From contig NZ_UNRA01000005.1 of assembly GCF_900537075.1 (NCBI RefSeq), forward strand, positions 1-64,000: a DNA stretch of 64,000 bases, in the 5' to 3' direction. The notes under the pieces are model-generated. The model was not told where the DNA came from. It worked only from the letters and a program-made list of their open reading frames with translations, and did no database searches. A program made the translations under genes and the position numbers. Of this stretch, positions 46,422 through 54,040 are shown one piece after another. The DNA is from Tropicibacter sp. Alg240-R139. Lineage in GTDB: Bacteria > Pseudomonadota > Alphaproteobacteria > Rhodobacterales > Rhodobacteraceae. Positions within the stretch are counted from its first letter, which is position 1. Each line of letters begins with the position of its first letter.

Positions 46422-47615
46422 ATGCCACGACTTACAATGCGCAGATTGCACGACAATCAAAGTGCACGACAGATAGCTCACACGGGTTTACCTAATGCAC
46501 AACGATGCAAGAGGGATATCTTGCTCCGGGAGTTTCAAGCTACTGGGAATCCTGCCTTGGCGAAAGTATTGACCACCCAGGCTTCTCCGACATCAGCGCT
46601 ATCAACAGCGAACCTCAATACCAAACCAATCGCACCCAGGAAGCGGAAGACTTCCAAGAGCCGCCGTAAAGACTTCCAGACGCCGGAAGGGTTTAATCAA
46701 TTCGGCGCAGTCCGAGGGCGTTCCTATTCCAGTCGCAGGGCGGAGTGTATGGAAGCCAAGCAAGCAGGGTTCCCAGATGCGATGCGGCATCCAACAACGA
46801 TAGACCTGTGCGCAGTGCCACTTGATGGAGATTTGGTCGAAGCCTCAAACAACGGGCGACGGTTGCTTCGAGAAGCGTTTTCTCAACTAACTCCGGGGCA
46901 CCAAACCTCTGGGCAATTTTCAATTGTCATTAAGTCCGCCAAAGAGATTGCAGAGGTACTTCCAGTAAGTGAACTGCCAGCGTGTCTGGCCTCAGAACAT
47001 CGCCCCGACGAATTGTGCGCTATGTTTCATTGGCATGGTATCATAGCCGATCCTGGTCTTTCTAAACAGCAGGTGCGCAGGTTGATCTGGGATGCATTTC
47101 CTGGGTGCCGACGAGTGTGTGTCAGGAAGGTGCAACCGGAACGTATTGACGAGAAGGGTTTCGTTACCCACGGGGCTCAGGGCTACTTCGAATATGCATG
47201 TCTGGACAAAACAGAGATCAACTTCACGGACCTCCAGCAGGTCAAGGACGCAGTCGTTGGCTACGCGTTACTGGGTGCAACCTGGACCAAACGTAACCGC
47301 AATTTCTCCATGGGTGCGCCTTTGCATGTTTCCAGAGTGACGATTGATCCAGATCGTGTTGCCGAACTTGAACTGATGGAACGGTTGGATGCGATCAAAT
47401 CGAAATGGAATGATCTTTGTTATGCCGAGCAGTTCATCCATTCGTGGATGTCCGGTGGGGTAAGTGTAATCAGAAAACCGAAAACCTGGTTGAAATGGCG
47501 AGATAGTGCCAAGGAACGTTTCAGCGAGTTCTTCAACTCCGTAAAGAACTGGTCCACCGACCCTGAGGCGGAAGGTACTTGTTTCATTGGGTTTATTTCT
47601 GCCAGCTTGGAATAA
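46422..47615 (+). CDS. Putative HUH-endonuclease (Rep-like) protein
   Basis: 397 residues. The N-terminal 90 are basic and low-complexity (IAPRKRKTSKSRRKDF). The central part has CAMFHWHGIIAD at about 199-210, fitting HUH motif II (hydrophobic-H-x-H-hydrophobics), and GAQGYFEYACLDK at 251-263, fitting the catalytic Tyr/Lys motif III. A weak motif I could be TIDLCAVPL (126-134). If so, it nicks and joins single-stranded DNA as rolling-circle Reps do. Ribosome site GAGGAG precedes the ATG. There is no helicase domain. The call rests on motif spacing only. Confidence 0.5.
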   Translation: MPRLTMRRLHDNQSARQIAHTGLPNAQRCKRDILLREFQATGNPALAKVLTTQASPTSALSTANLNTKPIAPRKRKTSKSRRKDFQTPEGFNQFGAVRGRSYSSRRAECMEAKQAGFPDAMRHPTTIDLCAVPLDGDLVEASNNGRRLLREAFSQLTPGHQTSGQFSIVIKSAKEIAEVLPVSELPACLASEHRPDELCAMFHWHGIIADPGLSKQQVRRLIWDAFPGCRRVCVRKVQPERIDEKGFVTHGAQGYFEYACLDKTEINFTDLQQVKDAVVGYALLGATWTKRNRNFSMGAPLHVSRVTIDPDRVAELELMERLDAIKSKWNDLCYAEQFIHSWMSGGVSVIRKPKTWLKWRDSAKERFSEFFNSVKNWSTDPEAEGTCFIGFISASLE

Positions 47616-47923
47616 TTGACCATTTAGGGACGCTCCATCGCCGAACTGGCAGAATGGGCGCTTGAATCGGTAGTGTGGCTCGATTTCGTGAGCGAATGGC
47701 TCCCTGACATGCATGAATCTCCGACTGAGAACGTCGTTCAACGCTTCGCAAATCGAAGTGATCGGAGAACCTGTGCGCAGAACCAATCAGACAGCGTCAT
47801 TGTTCGTAAGAGTATACCCTTGCAGACATGCCACATCCTGTTCCCAGCGCGTCCGCATGGGTCGATTTTCATCAACGAACCCGATATTATACGGACACCA
47901 CCCATAAGGACAGGAGAAACACT

Positions 47924-48556
47924 ATAGCCACCATATTGTACTGCCGCACATCCACCATTGAACAGACGCTTGATCACCAAGTAACCCAGGCCCAGCAAGC
48001 TGGCATCGAAATTGATGAAGTAATTGCTGACCCCGGTTCATCCGGCGTGTCCACGAGATTGATCGACAGACCCCAAGGCAAGCGACTATTCGATATCCTC
48101 AGATCAGGAGACGTGCTCGTGGTTAGGTGGGTGGATAGGTTGGGTCGCAACTATGAAGATGTTACCAGTGTCATCCGGGAATTTATGACAACTGGCGTGA
48201 CCATCCGCACCGTGATCAACGACATGACATTCGATGGTGGCACTAGCGATCCGATACAAAAGGCTGTCCGGGACGCGATTATAGCATTTATGGCGGCATC
48301 AGCCCAGTCACAGGCTGAGGTGGCAAAGGACGCTCAAACAGCCGGTATTCAGGCCGCCAGATCAAATCCAAAGAAATACCTGGGTAGAAAACCAAGTTAC
48401 GACAGGGTGACATTTGAAACAATCCTGTCACTGTTGAACAATGAAATCGGTGACAGCGAGATTTCTCGTCAAACAGGCGTTTCTCGTCAAACGGTGATAA
48501 GGGTAAAGAATGATAGAGCGGGAAGCGATGCACTACTCCGGCGATGGGGTATGTAA
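47924..48556 (+). CDS. Serine recombinase (resolvase/invertase), apparent ATA start
   Basis: About 210 residues. The catalytic domain is ATILYCRTSTIEQTLDHQ, with the nucleophile Ser at position 10 when counted from the ATA codon at 47924, exactly where resolvases have it. Other motifs are DPGSSGVSTRLIDRPQGKRL and VLVVRWVDRLGRNYEDV. The C-terminal HTH is GDSEISRQTGVSRQTVIRVK. AGGAG ends 7 bases before ATA. The only upstream ATG (47828) has no ribosome site and adds 32 non-family residues. Either ATA is used or a former ATG has mutated. Confidence 0.83.
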   Translation: MATILYCRTSTIEQTLDHQVTQAQQAGIEIDEVIADPGSSGVSTRLIDRPQGKRLFDILRSGDVLVVRWVDRLGRNYEDVTSVIREFMTTGVTIRTVINDMTFDGGTSDPIQKAVRDAIIAFMAASAQSQAEVAKDAQTAGIQAARSNPKKYLGRKPSYDRVTFETILSLLNNEIGDSEISRQTGVSRQTVIRVKNDRAGSDALLRRWGM

Positions 48557-48597
48557 TTTGACGGATCAGGCGGACTGCAAATCAATAGGTAGGCTGT

Positions 48598-49617
48598 ATG
48601 GCGAGTAAACCGAAACCAATTTCTTCGCTGCTCAGAACCGATGGTGACGCTGTGGCGATTATACCTTTCGAGTTCTTTGCAACCACCTCCGCGATATCTG
48701 AGAAAGCGAAACTGTTTGCAGACATCGGGAACTCTAGAATCATGCCGCCAACTGGTTTTCAGACTTTCATAAGTGGAAAGCACCAAAATGATATTGTCAG
48801 ATCAATGGGAACACTGGAGGCGGATTTTCTTAATTCCTGCCACATAGCGATGGTTCCACTGGCCGACGTTCCGTTGGAAGTTGGGCCAGCAATGGAACTA
48901 CTGAATGAGACAAACGCGCTATTCAAGAACTTCTGTGCGAACCTTTGGCTGATACGCGACAACTGCGTAAACACCGATGCCGGTTACCTTATGGCCATGA
49001 CACCCAGCGGGCTCGTCATTCACAAAAACGATATGCAGCTTCACTTCCACGACGCCCACGGCAAGACTGGAATCAAAGCAACGTTTTCGTACAAAGAGAT
49101 TAAACAAGCCGCATCGTGGGCGTTCGAATCTTTTACACATCATGTGGACGCGGCGAAGGCGGCACATGAAGAGCCAACATCACGCGTTAAAGGTACCACA
49201 AGAACGGATCGGTGTTGGGCATGGGTGATTGAAGCTAGGCATCAATCTGACGTGCTCATAAAGGTCGCCATGTACATCACAGGATTGGAGGCACTGCTAT
49301 CCACTTCGAACTCAGAACTATCCCACCAATTAAGCGAAAGAGTCGCGCTGCTTCATGGGAAGTCAACCGAGAATAAAGCTATTGAAAAATACCGACAAAT
49401 GAAAAAAGCCTATAGCTTTCGCTCCAAGGCCCTGCACGGTGACGCAATCCTCGCCAAAGATCAAGAAGCGCTGTTGTCAACCAGTGTCTTCCTAGATGAT
49501 CTATGCCGAAGTATCATGCTCATGGTCCAAGGCGATGAAACCTTTCGCGAAATCTTCAAGACGAATGAGTCAATCGAAAAATTTTTCATAGATCGACTGT
49601 TTGCGACTCCTGCCTAG
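48598..49617 (+). CDS. HEPN-domain protein (ApeA-like), putative defence RNase
   Basis: 339 residues. The C-terminal part has the Apea-like HEPN pattern: YITGLEALLSTSNSELSHQL, then ERVALLHG, then the Rx4H catalytic motif in YSFRSKALHG (Arg275, His280). HEPN proteins of this kind are metal-independent RNases or toxins in anti-phage systems. The N-terminal 200 residues are unrecognised and may sense phage. Start ATG 48598 lies 41 bp after the recombinase stop. It is convergent with the GmrSD-like gene. Confidence 0.72.
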   Translation: MASKPKPISSLLRTDGDAVAIIPFEFFATTSAISEKAKLFADIGNSRIMPPTGFQTFISGKHQNDIVRSMGTLEADFLNSCHIAMVPLADVPLEVGPAMELLNETNALFKNFCANLWLIRDNCVNTDAGYLMAMTPSGLVIHKNDMQLHFHDAHGKTGIKATFSYKEIKQAASWAFESFTHHVDAAKAAHEEPTSRVKGTTRTDRCWAWVIEARHQSDVLIKVAMYITGLEALLSTSNSELSHQLSERVALLHGKSTENKAIEKYRQMKKAYSFRSKALHGDAILAKDQEALLSTSVFLDDLCRSIMLMVQGDETFREIFKTNESIEKFFIDRLFATPA

Positions 49618-49640
49618 GCGTCGCTCCAAGTGAGGAGCAA

Positions 49641-51920
49641 CTAAGCCTTCGTACCTATGTAACTTACCATCTCGGACCCGCTTAGGACGCGAGTGGTGTT
49701 GCCAACACGAACATAGAAAATCTCCTTGCCCTTGATCGTGTCAGCATAGACCGGAGGCCCAGCCTTCGTCACATCCACCAAGCACACCACGTTGTCGCCG
49801 ACGGTTTCGAAACGGATATGAACATGTTTGGCGACGTTCGCTTCTCCCATCGAGTTGATGAACAGTGTCGATAGCCAGTTCTGGTATCCATCCAAGTCTT
49901 GCTTCTTGAAGTCCAAATCAGACTGGATGCCGAGGATGTCGCCATCATCTGATATCCCGATGCCGAGTGTACCTCCCTGGGTATTCATGAATGCTGCAAC
50001 CGATTTGATGACCCCTTCGTTGATGACCTTCTCTGGCACATCGGATGTTAACGGGACACGGGCTGTGGACTTAAACTCGATGCGTAAGGTTTCCATATCG
50101 GCCAGCAATTCTGCGACAGACGGTTGTGAACGGTCAGACACATAAGGCTGAATATCACCGGTCATGACTTTGAACCCATCTCGGATCACACCTGCGATCA
50201 GCCTTCTACGAGCCGTAACGAAGTCCCAGTACTCCATGTCAGTCCAACCGTCTGGCAGGCCGTGCCATCGCGATGCATTGGAACGTTCTTGATCCGTCAT
50301 TTCAGCAAACATCGCGGGGAAATACTCAGATGGTGCGTCGTCCGAAATGGCGATGTTGTCGGCCCATTCCACAAACGCATAGTTCGCGATCTGATTCAGG
50401 CGATAAGTTCCGTGGTAGTTCAGCTTCCGCAGGTATGCCTTGGGGAACAGGTGATGGCGTTCGATGGGAGATTTGGTTCCGGAGACTGCCGGGTCCAGTA
50501 GATCGCTGATCCTTACCTTGGAGAATAACGCTGTGGCCCCCAGGAGGTTCAGAGCAGCATGGTAGCCGAATAGATACGGGCTGTAGGCACTGGAACTATC
50601 CAACTGTTCCGGTAGTGATACTGACCAGTAGTCGTCTGTCAGTTGGTTGCCGATCAACGTATCGAGCAAACCAACGAAGCCCTCTGCGGTCTTCTCAGTC
50701 TGCTCCAATCGACGCAGGTCGGCTTCGAGCACTGTCTCTGGGCTGCCTGTGTATCGCCCGGTTAACGCGCTCATGAAGAACCATCGACTCATCACTCCGC
50801 GTAAAGAGCGTCGATCCACACCGAATTCATGCTTCCCTATGAGGTAGGTCAAGTAGCCGTACAGGAAGTTGTTGGCGGAGGTGAGCATAGACCCGGACCG
50901 GAAACCAGCAGCTTTGATGCACGTGATGTACTCATGCCAATCCGTTAGGTTCAGAACCTTCGATTGGGCTTCTTTGAGATCATCAAATCGGGCAACCCGA
51001 AGCTCATCTTTCACGACCCTTTCTTTGGGATCACGGCCACGCAGGTCCTGGTAGGCGTTCTGTAACACACCACGTTTTAGCCCAAGCCCCACGGCCACCC
51101 TGAGCAACTGGTCGGGTGATGGCGCATGGAACGCATTGTACGGAGACGCGTCCTGTTTGATGGATGGGACCTTGGCCTTGCGGGCGAAATCTTCAAGCTG
51201 ATGTCGCCCTTCGACCCAGTAGACCGACATCAGTGTCAGGATGAAATCGGCAGAATTCAAAGCGATGCCACCTGCGTTAATCCGTTGGAATATCTCCGCA
51301 ACGGTATCGACATCGAGATCGGCTGAAAGAACCAACACAGAGAACTGATAGTTTTTCACGTTCTCAAGCTGCTGGATATTTGATGCAATCCGCGACTTCT
51401 GATCAGGTTCGAGTTCTTGGTGCTTTGCCAACTCCTGCATGAATTCGTTGATGAAGTCGAAGCTACCTTTGCCCGAGGCCCAGATGTCGGAGATATTTGA
51501 GATGAAGGCCGGGTTCTGTTCAGAAGATGCGTTGGCTACGGTGAACTCTTCGGTCAATGGATTGAACGCGATCCTGATTAGTTGTTCTTCGTTCGCTTCA
51601 TTTATGATCGGTTTGCCCTTCATGACCGCATAGAGGCTCGTGAGCCGTTGTTGGCCATCAACGATCATCTTCTGGTTTTCACGTTCCGCAGTCGTGGCAC
51701 CGATGGAATGGCTGTCTATCTTCTTGGGTGTATTCCAAAACAGGAAGTACCCGGCTGGAAAGCCCTTATACAGGGAGTCAAAAAGGTCCCTGATCCGCGA
51801 CCGTTTCCAGACGAATGGACGTTGTAGATCGGGCAACCCTAAGGTCCCCTGATCTATCTCGTAGATCAGATTATGGATTGGTGGTGTTTCACTGGAAAAT
51901 CTCTGTGTGGTCTGGGACAA
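49641..51920 (-). CDS. DUF262/GmrS-type NTPase + HNH + AlbA (Schlafen-like) fusion, putative restriction/defence protein
   Basis: 759 residues. The N-terminal DUF262 ParB-like domain has LPDLQRPFVWKRSRIRDLFD (30-49), DGQQRLTSLY (88-97) and FQRINAGG (211-218). A GmrD/DUF1524-type HNH motif is SPIERHHLFPKAYLRKL (484-500). The C-terminal about 145 residues are an AlbA_2/Schlafen-like domain: LRIEFKSTA (612-620) and VAAFMNTQGGTLGIGISDDG (641-660). GmrSD proteins cleave modified phage DNA. The AlbA module at the C-terminus is an unusual addition and may bind nucleic acid. Complete and well formed; specificity unknown. Confidence 0.83.
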   Translation of the reverse strand: MSQTTQRFSSETPPIHNLIYEIDQGTLGLPDLQRPFVWKRSRIRDLFDSLYKGFPAGYFLFWNTPKKIDSHSIGATTAERENQKMIVDGQQRLTSLYAVMKGKPIINEANEEQLIRIAFNPLTEEFTVANASSEQNPAFISNISDIWASGKGSFDFINEFMQELAKHQELEPDQKSRIASNIQQLENVKNYQFSVLVLSADLDVDTVAEIFQRINAGGIALNSADFILTLMSVYWVEGRHQLEDFARKAKVPSIKQDASPYNAFHAPSPDQLLRVAVGLGLKRGVLQNAYQDLRGRDPKERVVKDELRVARFDDLKEAQSKVLNLTDWHEYITCIKAAGFRSGSMLTSANNFLYGYLTYLIGKHEFGVDRRSLRGVMSRWFFMSALTGRYTGSPETVLEADLRRLEQTEKTAEGFVGLLDTLIGNQLTDDYWSVSLPEQLDSSSAYSPYLFGYHAALNLLGATALFSKVRISDLLDPAVSGTKSPIERHHLFPKAYLRKLNYHGTYRLNQIANYAFVEWADNIAISDDAPSEYFPAMFAEMTDQERSNASRWHGLPDGWTDMEYWDFVTARRRLIAGVIRDGFKVMTGDIQPYVSDRSQPSVAELLADMETLRIEFKSTARVPLTSDVPEKVINEGVIKSVAAFMNTQGGTLGIGISDDGDILGIQSDLDFKKQDLDGYQNWLSTLFINSMGEANVAKHVHIRFETVGDNVVCLVDVTKAGPPVYADTIKGKEIFYVRVGNTTRVLSGSEMVSYIGTKA

Positions 51921-52242
51921 AATAGTAACCTCAATACGACTAATACCTGACAGTACCGCAACCTGGGCGTGTTAGAAATCAAAATGGGCATAGACTTATG
52001 CGTTTCTCGTTAGGATGTCTTTCATCAATCAGGATGAATACAAACATCTTGGAAAAATCATATCTAACAATGTCTTATTCAAATTTCCATAGAGGATTTT
52101 ATTTCAGCCCCAAGCAGAAAGAAAATGCCGTTGACAAATTCAATTGGGATTCACATTAATACGCCAGCAGCTTCGACTGCTGATTCGAAACTCTCTCGAA
52201 AACGGGTGTAACCACGGTTGGGACCTCAAATGGGGTTAGACC
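51921..52242. other. AT-rich divergent region between the GmrSD-like and xis-like genes
   Basis: 322 bp without a gene; noticeably AT-rich. It must hold the promoter of the DUF262 gene (minus) and of xis-int (plus). One sigma-70-like promoter candidate is listed at 52131-52159. Integrase arm sites could lie here, but no clear repeat set is visible. Confidence 0.45.
52131..52159 (+). promoter_or_regulatory. Candidate sigma-70 promoter for xis-int
   Basis: TTGACA at 52131-52136, a 17-bp spacer and CATTAA at 52154-52159, about 85 bp before the xis-like ATG. The -35 is perfect and the -10 is weak. Confidence 0.35.
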
Positions 52243-52572
52243 ATGAATACACACGACCACCTGTCATACAATGATCGGTTGCCTTCGCATCAACCAACCC
52301 AGTTGCCGAACAATATTGACCCGGACGCTCCCTGGCCAGGTTTCATGCGCTTAAAAACGCTGGCAGAATATCTGGACATGTCGCCGAACACACTTATCGG
52401 CCTAGTGGAGCAGGGGCTGCTGCCTCGGCCAGTGTTCTGTCCGCGATCTCGCGTTAAGCGCTGGTCAAAAACTGAAATCGATAGTGCCATGTTCGGTCAG
52501 GAAACCCAGCGGACTGTTGGCCGGTCGATGGCCGATGTTATGGCAGAAATAGCTACGAAGCGGGTAAATTGA
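52243..52572 (+). CDS. AlpA/excisionase-like HTH protein
   Basis: 109 residues. The core FMRLKTLAEYLDMSPNTLIG then LVEQGLLPRPVFCPRSRVKR is the HTH_17 winged-helix of AlpA/Xis proteins, in which the arginine-rich wing reads operator DNA. It ends one base before the integrase start, so the two are cotranscribed and probably act together in excision (family knowledge plus position). Confidence 0.78.
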   Translation: MNTHDHLSYNDRLPSHQPTQLPNNIDPDAPWPGFMRLKTLAEYLDMSPNTLIGLVEQGLLPRPVFCPRSRVKRWSKTEIDSAMFGQETQRTVGRSMADVMAEIATKRVN

Positions 52573-52573
52573 C

Positions 52574-53689
52574 ATGCCCCGTATTCGCGACTGCTTGATC
52601 GAAAGCAAAAATCAGCACGGTAACACTCGATACCAATTCCAGCGTGGTTCACGAGGCCCCAAGTTCACCATTCATGGGTTGCCTGGTGAACCCCGTTTTG
52701 AAAGCCGCTACTCTGATCTACTTGCTGGTGCAGATGAGATCGAAGCGCGGAAACGCTCTCGCAGTGGTCGCATATTGAAGAATGGCGTTCCGGAAACTGT
52801 CGGCGAATTAATCGAGCACCATGATCAGCAACTGGCCAAAAGGGTTTCTCAAGACGAACTGTCAGAGGCGACCCGAGAGCACTACAGTCGTCTGTTACGG
52901 AAAGCCGGTGGCCTGCTTGGAGATGCCACTATCGGCACCATTGAGACCCATCAACTACGGGCCTTCATTGACCAGCAGTCTACATCTAAGCACTCTTTCA
53001 ACAACATGCTCCGGGCAATTAAGAGCCTTTTCAAGTATGGAAACGAGTATCATGGATTGATCGATCCTGCTGCTGCATTAAAGAAAAAGAAGGTTACTAC
53101 AGATGGCTTTCCGCCGTGGTACGACGATGACATCAAGCGTTTCTTTTCTACACACAAACGTGGCACCAAAGCACATCTCGCCTTGATGCTATTAATTCAC
53201 GTGTCGCCTCGTCGAAAAGACCTTGTCCGGCTGGGTCCGAACAATCTTGTAAGGCGAGGTGAGGACTGGGTTATCCGTTTCACCCCAGATAAATCTAAAA
53301 GAGCAACGGGTGTCGTGGTAGAAGTTCCAGCCCATCCTGACCTGCTGAGTGCCATCAGTGCGATGAAATCCAATACAGAGACTTTCTTGGCACGTGACGA
53401 TGGGCATCCCTACGTTCCTGGGACCATCGGCAACTATATACAAAGATGGCGTGAACAGGCCGGAATTCAAACAGGGGTATCCGCACATGGGACACGTCAC
53501 ACACGTGGGATCGATCTGGCAGAAAACGAAGCGACGGAATACGAGATCATGGCCTGTCTCGGTCACACTAGCCCTAGAGCCACTATTCGTTACACCAAAG
53601 AAGCAAAACGTCGGAAACAAGCAATGAACGGCACCAAGAAGTCTACTCTATTTGACCGAGTTTCCGATTGGACGAATGAGGAGGATTGA
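52574..53689 (+). CDS. int: Tyrosine recombinase/integrase of the island
   Basis: 371 residues, phage-type integrase. Catalytic residues are visible: Arg213/214 in HVSPRRKDLV, His305 and Arg308 in AHGTRHTRG, His331 in CLGHTSPRATIRY and the nucleophile Tyr340. A SAM-like core-binding domain spans about 75-165. It lies 58 bp from the 3' end of tRNA-Arg(CCT), which carries one 16-bp att repeat, so it is the integrase that inserted the 15.9-kb island. It appears intact. Confidence 0.93.
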   Translation: MPRIRDCLIESKNQHGNTRYQFQRGSRGPKFTIHGLPGEPRFESRYSDLLAGADEIEARKRSRSGRILKNGVPETVGELIEHHDQQLAKRVSQDELSEATREHYSRLLRKAGGLLGDATIGTIETHQLRAFIDQQSTSKHSFNNMLRAIKSLFKYGNEYHGLIDPAAALKKKKVTTDGFPPWYDDDIKRFFSTHKRGTKAHLALMLLIHVSPRRKDLVRLGPNNLVRRGEDWVIRFTPDKSKRATGVVVEVPAHPDLLSAISAMKSNTETFLARDDGHPYVPGTIGNYIQRWREQAGIQTGVSAHGTRHTRGIDLAENEATEYEIMACLGHTSPRATIRYTKEAKRRKQAMNGTKKSTLFDRVSDWTNEED

Positions 53690-53746
53690 TCACCCTTGTG
53701 ATCACCCATCGTGAACGCACATATTATTCAACAATATCAAAGGCGC

Positions 53747-53762
53747 TGGCGACCCCGGCAGG
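53747..53762. repeat. attR: tRNA-Arg 3' end
   Basis: tggcgaccccggcagg, identical to 37886-37901. It covers CCA, the discriminator, the 3' acceptor strand and the beginning of the T stem, a usual crossover site for integrases that target tRNA genes. Confidence 0.88.
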
Positions 53763-53823
53763 ATTCGAACCTGCAACCTGCCCCTTAGGAGGGGGCTGCT
53801 CTATCCAGTTGAGCCACGGGGCC
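53747..53823 (-). tRNA. tRNA-Arg (anticodon CCT)
   Basis: 77 nt on the minus strand including an encoded CCA. The acceptor stem GGCCCCG pairs with CGGGGTC (one G-U), discriminator G. The D arm is GCTCAACTGGATAGAGC. The anticodon stem GCCCC/GGGGC encloses loop CTCCTAA, giving anticodon CCT for codon AGG. The T arm is GCAGG TTCGAAT CCTGC. Its 3' end is the integration site of the neighbouring island and stays intact. Confidence 0.96.
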
Positions 53824-53990
53824 AATCCCTGAGGATGCTCTGCCCCCCGCGCCATGCGCAAAGTGCCACCCCCGGTCTTTGTGCTATTCCTTAGTTCAAT
53901 CAGATAGACGTTGCAAATCAGCAGTTGAGCAGCAGTACCGTTTGCAATTGAACCTTTGTGATTGCGCCTCGGGCGCTTGTGTCTGTGTGA

Positions 53991-54006
53991 ATGTTCACGT
54001 TAACAT
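53991..54006. promoter_or_regulatory. LacI/GntR-type operator
   Basis: atgttcacgttaacat is palindromic except for one pair, with a CG centre, the hallmark of LacI-family sites. It closely resembles the known GntR operator shape (ATGTTA..C-G..TAACAT). It lies 35 bp upstream of the proposed start of the regulator at 54041, so autoregulation is likely. Confidence 0.65.
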
Positions 54007-54040
54007 CGCAGTCAATTGGAATGCTCAAAAAGGGTCCATC

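Larger units (their letters stand above)
37886..53762. mobile_element. About 15.9-kb genomic island integrated in tRNA-Arg(CCT), carrying restriction and defence genes
   Basis: Bounded by 16-bp direct repeats; the right repeat lies in an intact tRNA gene with a tyrosine integrase ending 58 bp from it and an excisionase-like gene before that. Contents in order: metallopeptidase, hsdR, hsdS, hsdM, regulator, small HTH, small exported protein, RHH protein, Rep-like protein, serine recombinase, HEPN protein, DUF262/HNH/AlbA protein, AlpA-like protein, integrase. There are no virion genes and no conjugation genes, so it is probably a mobilisable or integrative defence island. The right half looks lower in GC than the flanking core genes. 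Confidence 0.87.

Noticed and set aside
37886-53762. Island considered as a prophage
   Set aside because: There are no capsid, tail, terminase or lysis genes between the repeats; the phage genes lie outside, left of attL.
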